Below, piece after piece: positions 42,880 through 51,494 of a stretch of 64,000 bases of DNA. The notes beneath the pieces are model-generated. The model was given only the letters and a program-made list of their open reading frames with translations. It made no database searches and was not told the DNA's origin. This stretch comes from Nocardia concava NBRC 100430 (GTDB taxonomy: Bacteria > Actinomycetota > Actinomycetes > Mycobacteriales > Mycobacteriaceae), in NCBI RefSeq assembly GCF_000308815.1, contig NZ_BAFX01000095.1, positions 124,001-188,000 on the forward strand, given 5' to 3'. Each line of letters opens with the position of its first letter. The first letter of the stretch is position 1. A program made the position numbers and the translations under genes.

Positions 42880-45747
42880 TCAGCGGGCTGCGGGGAGTTG
42901 AGGGTTGGCGTTCGCGGCGGTAATGGCCGTGGCGAATTCGGGGATCTGGTTAGCGGCCGTGCGGTAGCACTCGGCGGCGTCGAGGGTGCGGCCGAGGCGG
43001 CGCAACGCCGTGTAGCGGACCAGGAGGTTGTGGGTGTAGAGGGCGCCCATGCCTGCGGAGACTCGGGTGGCCTCGGCGCGTTCGGCGTGTTCGGCGGCCT
43101 GGTCGAAGCGGCCGTCGGCGAGGTGGGCGCGGGCGGCTCGGGCGTGGACGATGGATTCGATTCGGGTGCTGCCGAAGCGGCGGGAGAGGGACAGGGCCGT
43201 GTCGAAAAGGCGGTTGCCGCGGTCGAAGTCGCCCTCGGCGCTGAGGACCCAGGCGGCTTCGATCAGGCCCCAGACGATGTGGCGGCGGACGCCGGGCTTG
43301 TCGTCGGCCACGACGGCGCGGGCCGCGGCGGCCAGCGAGTCGCGGTTGCGGCCGGCCGCGGAATAGGCCCGGGCCAGCAGCGAATACGCGACCCGCACGC
43401 ATTCGGGGCTGCCCTCGCGGCGGGCCATGGTGAGGGTGTGGGCGAAATGTGTGCTCGCGCGGGCCGGTTCGCCGTCGTGCAGGGCCAGCAGCCCGGCGTA
43501 GGCGTGGATCGCGCCGGACGCCCACGCGTCGGTGTCCGGATCGTCCTCGCGCAGCAGCCGATTCACGTGCTCGGCCGCGCGATGCGGCTCGTCCAGCTCA
43601 CCGAGCAGCGCGAAGACCAGCGACAAGCGGGCGCGGCGGGCGGCGACGGCGTTCCCGTCGGCCTCGATCGCCTGGGCCAGATCCTCAAGCGTCCGGGCCG
43701 GGTCGATGCTGGCGTCGGAGGCGAACCCGGTCTCGGCGACGGTCAGCGCCAGATCGGCGGCCAGCACCCGGTGATGCGGGCTGCCCGCGATGGCCAAGCG
43801 GTACAGCGCGTTCAGGTTGCGCCGCTCGATGGTGAGGAAATCGCGGGTCGCATCCAGGTCCGGCAGGCGGGTGCCCGGGTGCGCGGTCGGCGCGAGACGC
43901 AACCGCAGGCCCGGGTGGCGCACGCGCAGCACCGTTTTCATGGTGGCCAGGTAGTAGTCGAGCAGCCGGGCGGTGACATCGGCCTCGGCCTCGGTACCGG
44001 GGCGGCTGAGCGCGAACAGGCGCATCAGGTCGTGATAGTGGTAGCGGCCGCGACCGGTGGACTCGAGCATGCCGCGATCCACCAGTTCCTCGCACAGATC
44101 CTCGGCGACGAATTCGACGGTGTCGAGCGCGGCGGCCGTGGCGGCCAGCGGCAGATCGGGCAGATCCGCGAGCGCCAGCAGCCGGAAGGCGCGGGCCGCG
44201 TCGACCGGCAACTGGTCGTAGCCCGCGCGGAAGGCGGCCGTGAGCGCCAGGTCTCCGGCGCGGAAGCGGTCCAGGTCGTGGCGTTCGGCGGCCAGGCGTT
44301 CGGCCTCGGAGACCACCGTCCAGCGCGGGCGGGCGGCCACTCGCGCGGCCACGATGCGCACCGCGATGGGCAGCAGGCCGCACAGTTCGACAATGCGGCG
44401 CACCGCCTCGGGTTCGGCGTCCACCCGGGCCTGCCCGACGATGCGGGCGAAGAGCTCCACGGCCTCCTCGGTTTCCAGCACCCGCAGCGAGGCGGGCCGC
44501 ACCCCGGGCAGCGCGGTGAGCGGGCGGCGCGCGGTCACCAGCACCGCGCAGTCGGACTCGCCCGGCAGCAGCGGCGCGACCTGCGCGGCGTCACTGGCAT
44601 TGTCGAGCACCACCAGCATGCGGCGGCCGCTGATGGCCGACCGGAACAGCGCGGCCCGCTCGGCGACCCCGATCGGGATCTCCTTTTGCGCCACGCCCAG
44701 TGCGCGCAGGAACGCGCCCAGCACATGCTCGGGATCGGCGGGGGCGCTGCCCGCGCCGCACAGGTCCACGTACAGCTGCCCGTCCGGGTACCGCCCCCGA
44801 ATCCGGTGTGCCACATGCAGCGCCAGCGCCGTCTTGCCGATGCCGCCCATGCCGGAGATCGCCACCAGCGGCGGCGCGACCGTGCCCAGCACCGCGCACA
44901 GCTCGAGCACCAGATCCTGGCGGCCGGTGAAATCGGCTGTGTCGGGCGGCAATTGGGCCGGGCGCGGTGCGACCACGGCGATCGGCGCGGTCGCGCACTC
45001 CACGGCGGGAATCTCGTCGGACAGGATCTGGCGGTGCAGTTCCGCCAGCGCCGGGCCCGGCTCGATGCCCTGCTCGGCGACCAGCAGCTTGCGGATGCGC
45101 TGATATTCCTCGAGCGCCTCGGTGCGGCGGCCGGCGCGGTAGAGGGCGGTCATCATGAGCCCGCGCAGCCGCTCGCTGTGCGGATCGCAGGTGATCAGCG
45201 CCTCCAGATCGGCCATGGCGTGCGAGAAGTCGCCGCGCTGCACGGTCAGCTCGATGAGGTCTTCCTCGAGGACCCGGTGCAGTCTGCGCAACCGGGCACG
45301 TTCGGCGGCCGCCCAGGGGCCGGGCACGCCGGTGAGCGGATCTCCACGCCAGGTGCCGAGGGCCGCGCGCAGGGCGGTATCCGCGGTTTCCAGGCAACCG
45401 GCCGCGCGGGCCGCGGTCGCCTCGGCGCGCAGCCGGTCGACGTCGTCGACATCCAATTCCAACCCGCCCTCGAGGCGGTATCCGCGCGATTCCGAGGACA
45501 GCAGCATGCCGCCTTGGGCCGCGAGGTGCTTGCGCAGCGCCCACGCGTAATTGCGCAGCGCGCCCACCGCCGAGGTGGGCCGGTCCGCGCCCCAGATGCC
45601 GTCGGCGAGTTCCTCGATCGACACCGTGCGCCCCCGCGCGCACGCCAGCATGAGCAGCGCGGCCTGTTGCTTCGGGGGCATGGGCGGGATCGGCACGCCA
45701 TCGGACGTCAACTCGACCGGTCCGAGAACCGCCAGTTGCCAAGACAT
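42880..45747 (-). CDS. AfsR/SARP-type (BTAD) transcriptional regulator
   Basis: 955 residues; ATG at 45747. Order: OmpR-like winged helix (residues 1-90, LADGIWGADRPTSAVGALR), bacterial transcriptional activator domain (about 95-245), NB-ARC-type ATPase with Walker A GMGGIGKTA (about 290), then TPR-like helices to the end. AfsR-type proteins integrate signals and activate secondary metabolism or morphology genes with sigma factors. The nearest candidate targets are not adjacent; the terpene genes are 30 kb away. Confidence 0.9.
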   Translation of the reverse strand: MSWQLAVLGPVELTSDGVPIPPMPPKQQAALLMLACARGRTVSIEELADGIWGADRPTSAVGALRNYAWALRKHLAAQGGMLLSSESRGYRLEGGLELDVDDVDRLRAEATAARAAGCLETADTALRAALGTWRGDPLTGVPGPWAAAERARLRRLHRVLEEDLIELTVQRGDFSHAMADLEALITCDPHSERLRGLMMTALYRAGRRTEALEEYQRIRKLLVAEQGIEPGPALAELHRQILSDEIPAVECATAPIAVVAPRPAQLPPDTADFTGRQDLVLELCAVLGTVAPPLVAISGMGGIGKTALALHVAHRIRGRYPDGQLYVDLCGAGSAPADPEHVLGAFLRALGVAQKEIPIGVAERAALFRSAISGRRMLVVLDNASDAAQVAPLLPGESDCAVLVTARRPLTALPGVRPASLRVLETEEAVELFARIVGQARVDAEPEAVRRIVELCGLLPIAVRIVAARVAARPRWTVVSEAERLAAERHDLDRFRAGDLALTAAFRAGYDQLPVDAARAFRLLALADLPDLPLAATAAALDTVEFVAEDLCEELVDRGMLESTGRGRYHYHDLMRLFALSRPGTEAEADVTARLLDYYLATMKTVLRVRHPGLRLRLAPTAHPGTRLPDLDATRDFLTIERRNLNALYRLAIAGSPHHRVLAADLALTVAETGFASDASIDPARTLEDLAQAIEADGNAVAARRARLSLVFALLGELDEPHRAAEHVNRLLREDDPDTDAWASGAIHAYAGLLALHDGEPARASTHFAHTLTMARREGSPECVRVAYSLLARAYSAAGRNRDSLAAAARAVVADDKPGVRRHIVWGLIEAAWVLSAEGDFDRGNRLFDTALSLSRRFGSTRIESIVHARAARAHLADGRFDQAAEHAERAEATRVSAGMGALYTHNLLVRYTALRRLGRTLDAAECYRTAANQIPEFATAITAANANPQLPAAR

Positions 45748-45876
45748 TGCCTACCACCTCATCACACACGGGCCGCTGCCGAGTACGCAAGCTACCGCTC
45801 GTCGCGTGATCGTTTCATGACCGGTGTTCGGGCCGCCACTCCGGCCCGTGGGAACACCGTCCCACGGGCCGGGATG

Positions 45877-46494
45877 TCAGACGCTGCGATCGAGGGCGTG
45901 GACCAGCGCCACGTCCTCCGGGGCGCCGGTGGCCTCGAGCCGGACCTCATTGCGGCCGAAGGCGTGCAGCAGCAGCTCCGACGGCGGACCGGCCAGCACC
46001 ACGGTGCGGTCGCCGGCCTGACGGGCGATGGTGCGGCGGCCGTCGGGCGTGGTGAGCGCGACAGTAACCGGCGATTTGCGATATGCCATGCGCGCCAAAC
46101 CCTGCAGGACCTTCCAGAGGCGGTCCTCGTCGGCGACCGGAAGGGTGCGCGGTTCCCAGCCGGGCGCGCCGCGGCGGACGTCCTCGTGGTGGACGAACAT
46201 CTCGGTGAGATTCATCAGCGAGTCGACGGGGCGCAGATACAACGGCGGGCCGCTGCGCACCTCGTCGAGGAGCTGCTCGAAGGGGCGCTGGGTCACCTTG
46301 CGCTGCACGCGGTCCAGGTAGGAGGCGAACGGCTTCAGCAGGATGCCGGGGGCGGCGTCGGGGCGGCGCTCGCGAACGACCAAGTGCGCGGCCAGATCTC
46401 GGGCCGTCCACTCCCCGCACAGCGTGGGCGCGTCCGGACCGGCGTCGGCCATGGCCTGAACCAGGGCCTGGCGCTCCCGTTGAGCCATACTCAT
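45877..46494 (-). CDS. TIGR03085-type metal-binding protein
   Basis: 205 residues; ATG at 46494 (or 46488). DinB/maleylpyruvate-isomerase-like fold with LCGEWTARDLAAHLVVRE and NLTEMFVHHEDVRRGAPGWEPR carrying the metal-binding His residues. In mycobacteria a relative of this protein lies between rnj and ftsK, and the same holds here with extra genes inserted. Function unknown. Confidence 0.82.
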   Translation of the reverse strand: MSMAQRERQALVQAMADAGPDAPTLCGEWTARDLAAHLVVRERRPDAAPGILLKPFASYLDRVQRKVTQRPFEQLLDEVRSGPPLYLRPVDSLMNLTEMFVHHEDVRRGAPGWEPRTLPVADEDRLWKVLQGLARMAYRKSPVTVALTTPDGRRTIARQAGDRTVVLAGPPSELLLHAFGRNEVRLEATGAPEDVALVHALDRSV

Positions 46495-46679
46495 AAGGCT
46501 GACCTTAGTCCGGCGGGTTTGAATATGCACGGCACCGCTTTTTGGGTCGGAGCCCCGCCCGCTCCGGTGGCGGTTCACAGCACGGCTCCGGTGGCGGTTC
46601 CCGAAACACAGAACCGGGTTGGCGTCAACGATTCCGTATCGGTAGCTTGATCGTTCGGTCCATAGGGTCGTGGACTCGA

Positions 46680-47090
46680 ATGCACAAGAAGGGCAACACC
46701 TTGAAGAAGATCGTCAGCGGCGCAGCCGTGATGGTCGCGACTGCCGGTTCCCTGCTCGTGGGTACCGCCGCTCCGGCCAATGCCTACCAGGACTACAACT
46801 ACGGCGCGATCGCGCTGTCGGTGTCGACCGGTCGTATCGGCTACTCCTACGACTATTCCGACAGCCCCTCGGCGCAGAACGCCGCCATGAGCTCGTGCAC
46901 CTACAACGACTGCAAGATCGTCGCGAAATTCGCCAATGGCTGTGGCGCGATCGCGTATTCGTCGCGCGACGGTTACTACACCTTCGGCGCGGCGTCCTCG
47001 CGCATCGCCGCGAAGAACCAGGCGCTGAACCGGAACTCCGGTGGCGCCACCATCATTCACTGGAACTGCACCACCGGCTACGAGCTGTAA
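46680..47090 (+). CDS. secreted DUF4189 protein
   Basis: 136 residues from ATG 46680; a TTG at 46701 with GAAGGG upstream is also possible. Signal peptide (VMVATAGSLLVGTAAPANA), then the DUF4189 domain with four Cys (SSCTYNDCKIVAKFANGCGA ... HWNCTTG). Rv1813c- and Rv1269c-like mycobacterial relatives are exported and immunogenic. Followed at 21 bp by a lipoprotein gene. Confidence 0.85.
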   Translation: MHKKGNTLKKIVSGAAVMVATAGSLLVGTAAPANAYQDYNYGAIALSVSTGRIGYSYDYSDSPSAQNAAMSSCTYNDCKIVAKFANGCGAIAYSSRDGYYTFGAASSRIAAKNQALNRNSGGATIIHWNCTTGYEL

Positions 47091-47111
47091 TCGAAAATGG
47101 GGAGTATTTCG

Positions 47112-47678
47112 TTGAAGCACAACATCTTCCGCGCGACCGCCGCGCTGATGCTGGCCACCTCGGCCCTGGGCCTGGTGGCCTGCAGCAAGTCCGATGACAG
47201 CAGCAAGGCCGCCGCCACCACCTCGGCCGCGGCCAAGCCCGCCGGGAAGTTCAGCGGCGACACCGACGGCGGCGACGGCAAGCTCACCGGTGCGGCCCCC
47301 GCCCCGACCACCGTCGCGGATCTGGCCAAGCCGAGCGTCGCCGACCTGAACGACAAGGTCACCAAGGCGTTCGATCCGGCCATCGACTCCAAGACCAAGA
47401 CCGATTGGATCGAGGACGCCGCCCTGGACCCGCAGCTCGCGCAGAAGCTGGTCGACGCCGCCAAGGCCAACAACGTCAAGATCAAGATCACCAACGTGGG
47501 CGATCCGGCCGACGGCAAGCTCAAGGCCGACGCCGATGTCACCATCGACGGCAAGCCCGTTCAGAACGCGACCGTCTCCTTCGTCGCCGACGGCACCGAC
47601 TGGAAGATCGACCACAACTACGCCTGCTCGATCGTGAAGGCCGCCAAGCTCGATTCCGCCGCCTGCCAGGATAAGTAG
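47112..47678 (+). CDS. lipoprotein, MTB12/CFP2-like domain
   Basis: 188 residues from TTG 47112 (GGGGAG 7 bp upstream); ATG 47097 would add five residues and overlap that SD. Lipobox LVAC about residue 19, Ser/Ala/Asp linker to about 70, then the low-molecular-weight antigen MTB12-type domain (LNDKVTKAFDPAIDSKTKTD) ending DWKIDHNYACSIV. Membrane-anchored surface antigen; biochemical role unknown. Confidence 0.8.
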   Translation: MKHNIFRATAALMLATSALGLVACSKSDDSSKAAATTSAAAKPAGKFSGDTDGGDGKLTGAAPAPTTVADLAKPSVADLNDKVTKAFDPAIDSKTKTDWIEDAALDPQLAQKLVDAAKANNVKIKITNVGDPADGKLKADADVTIDGKPVQNATVSFVADGTDWKIDHNYACSIVKAAKLDSAACQDK

Positions 47679-47687
47679 AAGCTCCTC

Positions 47688-47762
47688 CGTCATCCCGGCA
47701 TACTTTTGGCCGGGATCCACACCTGCGCAGTGGATTCCGGCCAAAAGCGCGCCGGAATGACG
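47688..47762. repeat. dispersed palindrome, copy 2
   Basis: 32 bp arms (47688-47719, 47731-47762) with an 11 bp loop, matching the copies at 42769 and 51422. Lies between the convergent lipoprotein and rnj genes and directly abuts a second, unrelated hairpin. Confidence 0.9.
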
Positions 47763-47798
47763 AAATCGCCCCGACAGCCGAGACTGTCGGGGCGATTT
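47763..47798. terminator. bidirectional terminator-like hairpin
   Basis: AAATCGCCCCGACAG, loop CCGAGA, then CTGTCGGGGCGATTT: a perfect 15 bp stem that ends in TTT on both strands. Between the stops of the lipoprotein (47678) and rnj (47823), fitting a shared intrinsic-like terminator. Confidence 0.8.
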
Positions 47799-47822
47799 CC
47801 GTTGCCCTGCTTCGCCTTCCGG

Positions 47823-49898
47823 CTACACGCCGATGACCGTGGGGACGATCATCGGGCGGCGGCGGTAGGTTTCGGCGACCCAGCGGCCGACGACGCGGCG
47901 GACCGACTGGGCGATGCGGTGGGTGTCGGTGACGCCCTCGACGGCCAGGCGGTGCAGTTCGCTCTCGACGAGTTCCTGTGCGCCGGTGAGGGCTTCGGGG
48001 TCGTCGGAGAAGCCGCGGCCGGTGACCTCGGGGGTGCTGACGGCCTTGCCGGTGGCGGAGTCGATGGCGACATTGATGGAGATGAAGCCGCCCTCGCCGA
48101 GGACCAGGCGGTCCGAGAGGGTGGATTCGCCGACGTCGCCGACCGACAGGCCGTCGACGTAGACCTGGCCGACGGGGACGCGGCCGGTGATGGTGGCGAT
48201 GCCGTCGACCAGGTCGACCACGACGCCGTTCTCCGCCAGGATGACCCGGTCCTCCGGCACGCCGGTCGCCACCGCGAGCGCGCCGTTGGCACGCAGGTGC
48301 CGCCATTCGCCGTGCACGGGCATGGCGTTGGTGGGCCGCACCGCGTTGTAGAGGTAGAGCAGCTCGCCCGCCGAAGCATGGCCCGAGACATGGACTTTCG
48401 CGCTCTGCTGGGTGACGACCGTGGCGCCGAGGCGGGCCAGGCCGTTCACGACCGCGAAGACCGCGTTCTCATTGCCCGGGATCAGCGAGGAGGCCAGCAC
48501 CACGAGATCGTCGGGGCGGATATTGATCTGGCGGTGGTCACCGCGCGCCATGCGGGACAGCGCCGAGAGCGGCTCACCCTGCGAACCAGTGGAGATCAGC
48601 ACCAGCTTGTGCACCGGCAGATTCGCGGCCTGATCCAGATCGACCACCAGGCCGTCCGGAATATCCAGGTAGCCGAGATCCTGCGCGATCTGCATATTGC
48701 GGACCATGGACCGGCCCACGAAGCACACCCGGCGGTCGTAGCGCTGCGCCACGTCCACCACCTGCTGGATGCGGTGCACGTGAGAAGCGAAGGAGGCCAC
48801 GATGACTCGGCCCTTGGCCTTGCCGATCACATTGTCGAGCACCGGGCCGATCTCGCGCTCGGGCGTCACGAAGCCCGGCACCTCGGCGTTGGTGGAGTCG
48901 ACCAGGAACAGGTCCACGCCCTCGTCACCGAGGCGGGAGAACCCGGCCAGGTCGGTGAGGCGGCCGTCGAGCGGCAGCTGGTCCAGCTTGATGTCGCCGG
49001 TGTGCAGCGCGATGCCCGCGGGCGTGCGGATCGCGACCGCGATGGCGTCCGGAATCGAGTGGTTGACCGCGAAGTACTCGCAGCCGAACGGCCCGTGCGT
49101 GGTGTTCTCGCCCTCGGTGATCTCGAACAGGTTGGGCTGCAGGCGATGTTCGCGGCACTTGGCCGCCACCAGCGCGAGGGTGAACTTCGCGCCGATGACC
49201 GGGATGTCGCGGCGCAGGCGCAGCAGGAACGGCACCGCGCCGATGTGATCCTCGTGCCCGTGGGTCAGGATCACCGCGGCGATATCGTCCATGCGGTTCT
49301 CGATGGGACCGAAGTCGGGCAGGATCAGGTCGACGCCGGGCTGCTGATCCTCGGGGAACAGCACGCCGCAGTCGACGATGAGCAGCTTGCCGTCGTACTC
49401 GAAAACGGTCATGTTGCGGCCGATTTCGCCGATGCCGCCGAGCGCGAACACCCGCAGGCCGCCCTTGGGGGCCTTGGGCGGGGTGCCCATGGCGTGCGGA
49501 TCGCGCGGTGCGGGGGCGGGCTCGCGATCGCGGCCGCCCTGACGGCCCCGGCCGCCGCCACCGCCGCGGCGGTTGCGGTCGCCACCGCGGGAACGCGAAT
49601 CATCCTGGCGCGACCGCGAGTCGTCCTGGCGGGACTCCTGGCGCGAGCGCGGCGCTTCCTCGGCCGGTCTGGACGCCTTGGCCGCACCACCCCGGCCCCG
49701 GCCGTTGCGCTCGCGAACCGGTTCGGCCGCAGCGGATTCCGACCGCGCGGCGGTGCTCACCTGCTCCGACTGGGCGGCAGCAGCCGGTTCCGGCTGGGCC
49801 GCGAGAGCGGGCTGCACGGGGGTTTCGGGGGCCGGGGCGGGCGCACCGGCGGCGCGGCTGGCGGTCCGGCGGGGGCGGCGTGCGATGGGGTCGCTCAT
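47823..49898 (-). CDS. rnj: ribonuclease J
   Basis: 691 residues; ATG at 49898 overlaps the dapA stop (ATGA). Metallo-beta-lactamase core with HGHEDH, beta-CASP domain, and C-terminal domain. About 135 N-terminal residues are a disordered extension with an Ala/Pro/Glu part and an Arg-rich part with repeats of SRQDDSRSR and RGGGGGRGRQGG, seen in mycobacterial RNase J as well. 5'-exo- and endonuclease of mRNA and rRNA maturation. Coupled translation with dapA is conserved in actinobacteria. Confidence 0.95.
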   Translation of the reverse strand: MSDPIARRPRRTASRAAGAPAPAPETPVQPALAAQPEPAAAAQSEQVSTAARSESAAAEPVRERNGRGRGGAAKASRPAEEAPRSRQESRQDDSRSRQDDSRSRGGDRNRRGGGGGRGRQGGRDREPAPAPRDPHAMGTPPKAPKGGLRVFALGGIGEIGRNMTVFEYDGKLLIVDCGVLFPEDQQPGVDLILPDFGPIENRMDDIAAVILTHGHEDHIGAVPFLLRLRRDIPVIGAKFTLALVAAKCREHRLQPNLFEITEGENTTHGPFGCEYFAVNHSIPDAIAVAIRTPAGIALHTGDIKLDQLPLDGRLTDLAGFSRLGDEGVDLFLVDSTNAEVPGFVTPEREIGPVLDNVIGKAKGRVIVASFASHVHRIQQVVDVAQRYDRRVCFVGRSMVRNMQIAQDLGYLDIPDGLVVDLDQAANLPVHKLVLISTGSQGEPLSALSRMARGDHRQINIRPDDLVVLASSLIPGNENAVFAVVNGLARLGATVVTQQSAKVHVSGHASAGELLYLYNAVRPTNAMPVHGEWRHLRANGALAVATGVPEDRVILAENGVVVDLVDGIATITGRVPVGQVYVDGLSVGDVGESTLSDRLVLGEGGFISINVAIDSATGKAVSTPEVTGRGFSDDPEALTGAQELVESELHRLAVEGVTDTHRIAQSVRRVVGRWVAETYRRRPMIVPTVIGV

Positions 49899-50803
49899 GC
49901 AAGCACCCCGGCCGCGTGCAGGTCGACGACCAATTCGTCGAGTTGATCCTTGGTGGGCATGAGTTGGGGCAAACGTGGCTCTCCGGTCTCGGTACCGAGC
50001 AGGCGCAGCGCGCCCTTGGTCATGGCGACACCGCCGAGGCGGGCCATCGCGCGATTCAGCGGCAGCATGCTGACGTTGATCTCGCGGGCCCGGGCCATGT
50101 CACCGGCGTTGTAGGCGTCCAGCAGGGCGCGCAGGCGGTCCGGCACGAGATGGCCGATGACGCTGATGAATCCGGTCGCGCCGACCGACAGCCACGGCAG
50201 GTTGAGCACGTCGTCGCCGGAATAGAAGGACAGCCCGGTCTCCGCGATGAGCTCCGCGCCCGAGCCCAGATCGCCCTTGGCGTCCTTCACCGCGACGATG
50301 CGCGGGTGCTCGGCGAGACGGCGAATGGTGTCGGTGGCAATGGGCACCACCGACCGCGGCGGAATGTCGTAGAGGGTGACCGGCAGATCGGTCGCGTCGG
50401 CGATCGCGGTGAAGTGCGCGAGCAGGCCGTCCTGGTTGGGACGCGAGTAGTACGGGGTGACGACGAGCAAACCGTGCGCGCCCGCGCGCTGGGCATTGCG
50501 GGAGAGTTCGATGCTGTGCGCGGTGTCGTAGGTTCCGGTGCCCGCGATGACGGTGGCACGATCACCGACGGCGTCCACGACGGCGCGCAGCAGGTCGAAC
50601 TTCTCGGACTCGGTGGTGGTCGGTGACTCGCCGGTGGTGCCGGAGATGGCGAGCAGATCGACGCCGCCGTCGATCAGGCGGGCGGCCAGCGCGACACCGG
50701 CATCGACGTCGAGCTTGCCTTCGGCGGTAAAGGGGGTCACCATCGCGACACCTACTGTGCCGGACGCGCGCAGCTCGGTTCGCGTCGATTCACCGTTCGT
50801 CAT
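49895..50803 (-). CDS. dapA: 4-hydroxy-tetrahydrodipicolinate synthase
   Basis: 302 residues; ATG at 50803. Schiff-base Lys173 in VAVKDAKGD, Tyr145 in TLYDIPPR, the GTTGES loop at 55-60, and YYSRPNQDG. Condenses pyruvate with aspartate semialdehyde, the committed step to diaminopimelate and lysine for the cell wall. First gene of the dapA-rnj pair. No lysine riboswitch is visible in the 147 bp leader region. Confidence 0.95.
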   Translation of the reverse strand: MTNGESTRTELRASGTVGVAMVTPFTAEGKLDVDAGVALAARLIDGGVDLLAISGTTGESPTTTESEKFDLLRAVVDAVGDRATVIAGTGTYDTAHSIELSRNAQRAGAHGLLVVTPYYSRPNQDGLLAHFTAIADATDLPVTLYDIPPRSVVPIATDTIRRLAEHPRIVAVKDAKGDLGSGAELIAETGLSFYSGDDVLNLPWLSVGATGFISVIGHLVPDRLRALLDAYNAGDMARAREINVSMLPLNRAMARLGGVAMTKGALRLLGTETGEPRLPQLMPTKDQLDELVVDLHAAGVLA

Positions 50804-50878
50804 AGTCAGAAAGGCTACAGCCTCGACGGAACGGGATTTGCACCGTTATACCCGAACCGTGCCCGGTGCGATGGCGAT

Positions 50879-50951
50879 TCGCGTCAAGCGCCCGATTCTG
50901 GCGTCAGATGTTTCCTTGAATGATGTCATATGTGACGTCACACTGGTGTCA
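50879..50951. promoter_or_regulatory. array of TGnnGTCA boxes upstream of HicB-like gene
   Basis: Five direct repeats of the form TSnnGTCA/TGRYGTCA start at 50879 (TCGCGTCA), 50899, 50921, 50933 and 50944; spacings 20, 22, 12 and 11 bp, close to multiples of one helix turn. The last overlaps the start codon at 50951. Includes the palindrome GTGACGTCAC. Fits cooperative binding by a ribbon-helix-helix protein; the array also faces the dapA promoter. Confidence 0.5.
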
Positions 50952-51406
50952 TGGATCTCGATAAATACACCTCCCAGCTGCGCGAGAACCTGATCGCGGC
51001 GGCTGCCCTGGGTGATGAGAAGACTCAGGCCACGGCCGCCGCGCTGGCCGCCGCCACCGAGAACTCGGCGCGGCTGGTGTTGCTGGCCGCGCTGTCGGAA
51101 CTCGCCGCGGAGGTGAGCGCGACGCTGCCCGATCGCGCCGTGCACGTGTCGGTCGACGGCACCGACGCGCACGTCGATGTCCGCAGGACCGAGAGCGAAG
51201 AGGAGGAGCAGCATCCGACGTTCGAGGAGGTCACCGGTGATATCAGCCGGGTGACGCTGCGGCTGGTCGAGCAGCTCAAGTCGCGGGCGGAGGAGGCGGC
51301 CGCGCAGAGCGGGCAGTCGCTCAACGGGTGGCTGTCGTCGACCGTCCAGTCCGCGCTGCGAGATCAGATGCGAAAGGGCGGCCCCGGGCGCTGCGACACT
51401 CCCTGA
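50951..51406 (+). CDS. HicB-like ribbon-helix-helix protein
   Basis: 151 residues; ATG at 50951. N-terminal two thirds helical, middle with VHVSVDGTDAHVDVRR strands, C-terminal ribbon-helix-helix: SRVTLRLVEQLKSRAEEAAA and SLNGWLSSTVQSAL. Matches actinobacterial proteins labelled HicB-type antitoxins, but there is no HicA-size toxin gene next to it, so it is more likely a stand-alone transcription factor that may regulate itself or dapA. Confidence 0.72.
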   Translation: MDLDKYTSQLRENLIAAAALGDEKTQATAAALAAATENSARLVLLAALSELAAEVSATLPDRAVHVSVDGTDAHVDVRRTESEEEEQHPTFEEVTGDISRVTLRLVEQLKSRAEEAAAQSGQSLNGWLSSTVQSALRDQMRKGGPGRCDTP

Positions 51407-51421
51407 AAGGCCGCCTCACCT

Positions 51422-51488
51422 CGTCATCCCGGCGTGCTTTTGGCCGGGATCCATGGTGGATTCCGGCCAAAAGCACGCCGGAATGACG
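51422..51488. repeat. dispersed palindrome, copy 3
   Basis: 32 bp arms (51422-51453, 51457-51488) with a 3 bp loop; only two imperfect pairs, the most regular copy. Between the convergent HicB-like gene and the membrane protein gene at 51495, so it probably acts as terminator for both. Confidence 0.9.
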
Positions 51489-51494
51489 GAGAGG

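Noticed and set aside
46561..46600. 16 bp direct repeat GCTCCGGTGGCGGTTC with 24 bp period upstream of the DUF4189 gene
   Set aside because: Short, GC-rich and without a conserved context; no function proposed.
42688..46650. A 1320-codon open frame on the plus strand, antisense to the AfsR-type regulator
   Set aside because: Gly/Arg/Gln-rich composition, no domain, and it begins in the palindrome and runs through intergenic DNA; it is a by-product of GC-rich third positions of the real gene on the other strand.
47706..49946. 746-codon plus-strand frame antisense to rnj
   Set aside because: Starts inside a palindrome (AGIH...DSGQKRAGMT peptide is shared by all palindrome copies) and is antisense to rnj.
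50804..50950. Possible lysine riboswitch before dapA
   Set aside because: The 147 bp show no lysine-aptamer-like helices; only the TGnnGTCA boxes stand out.
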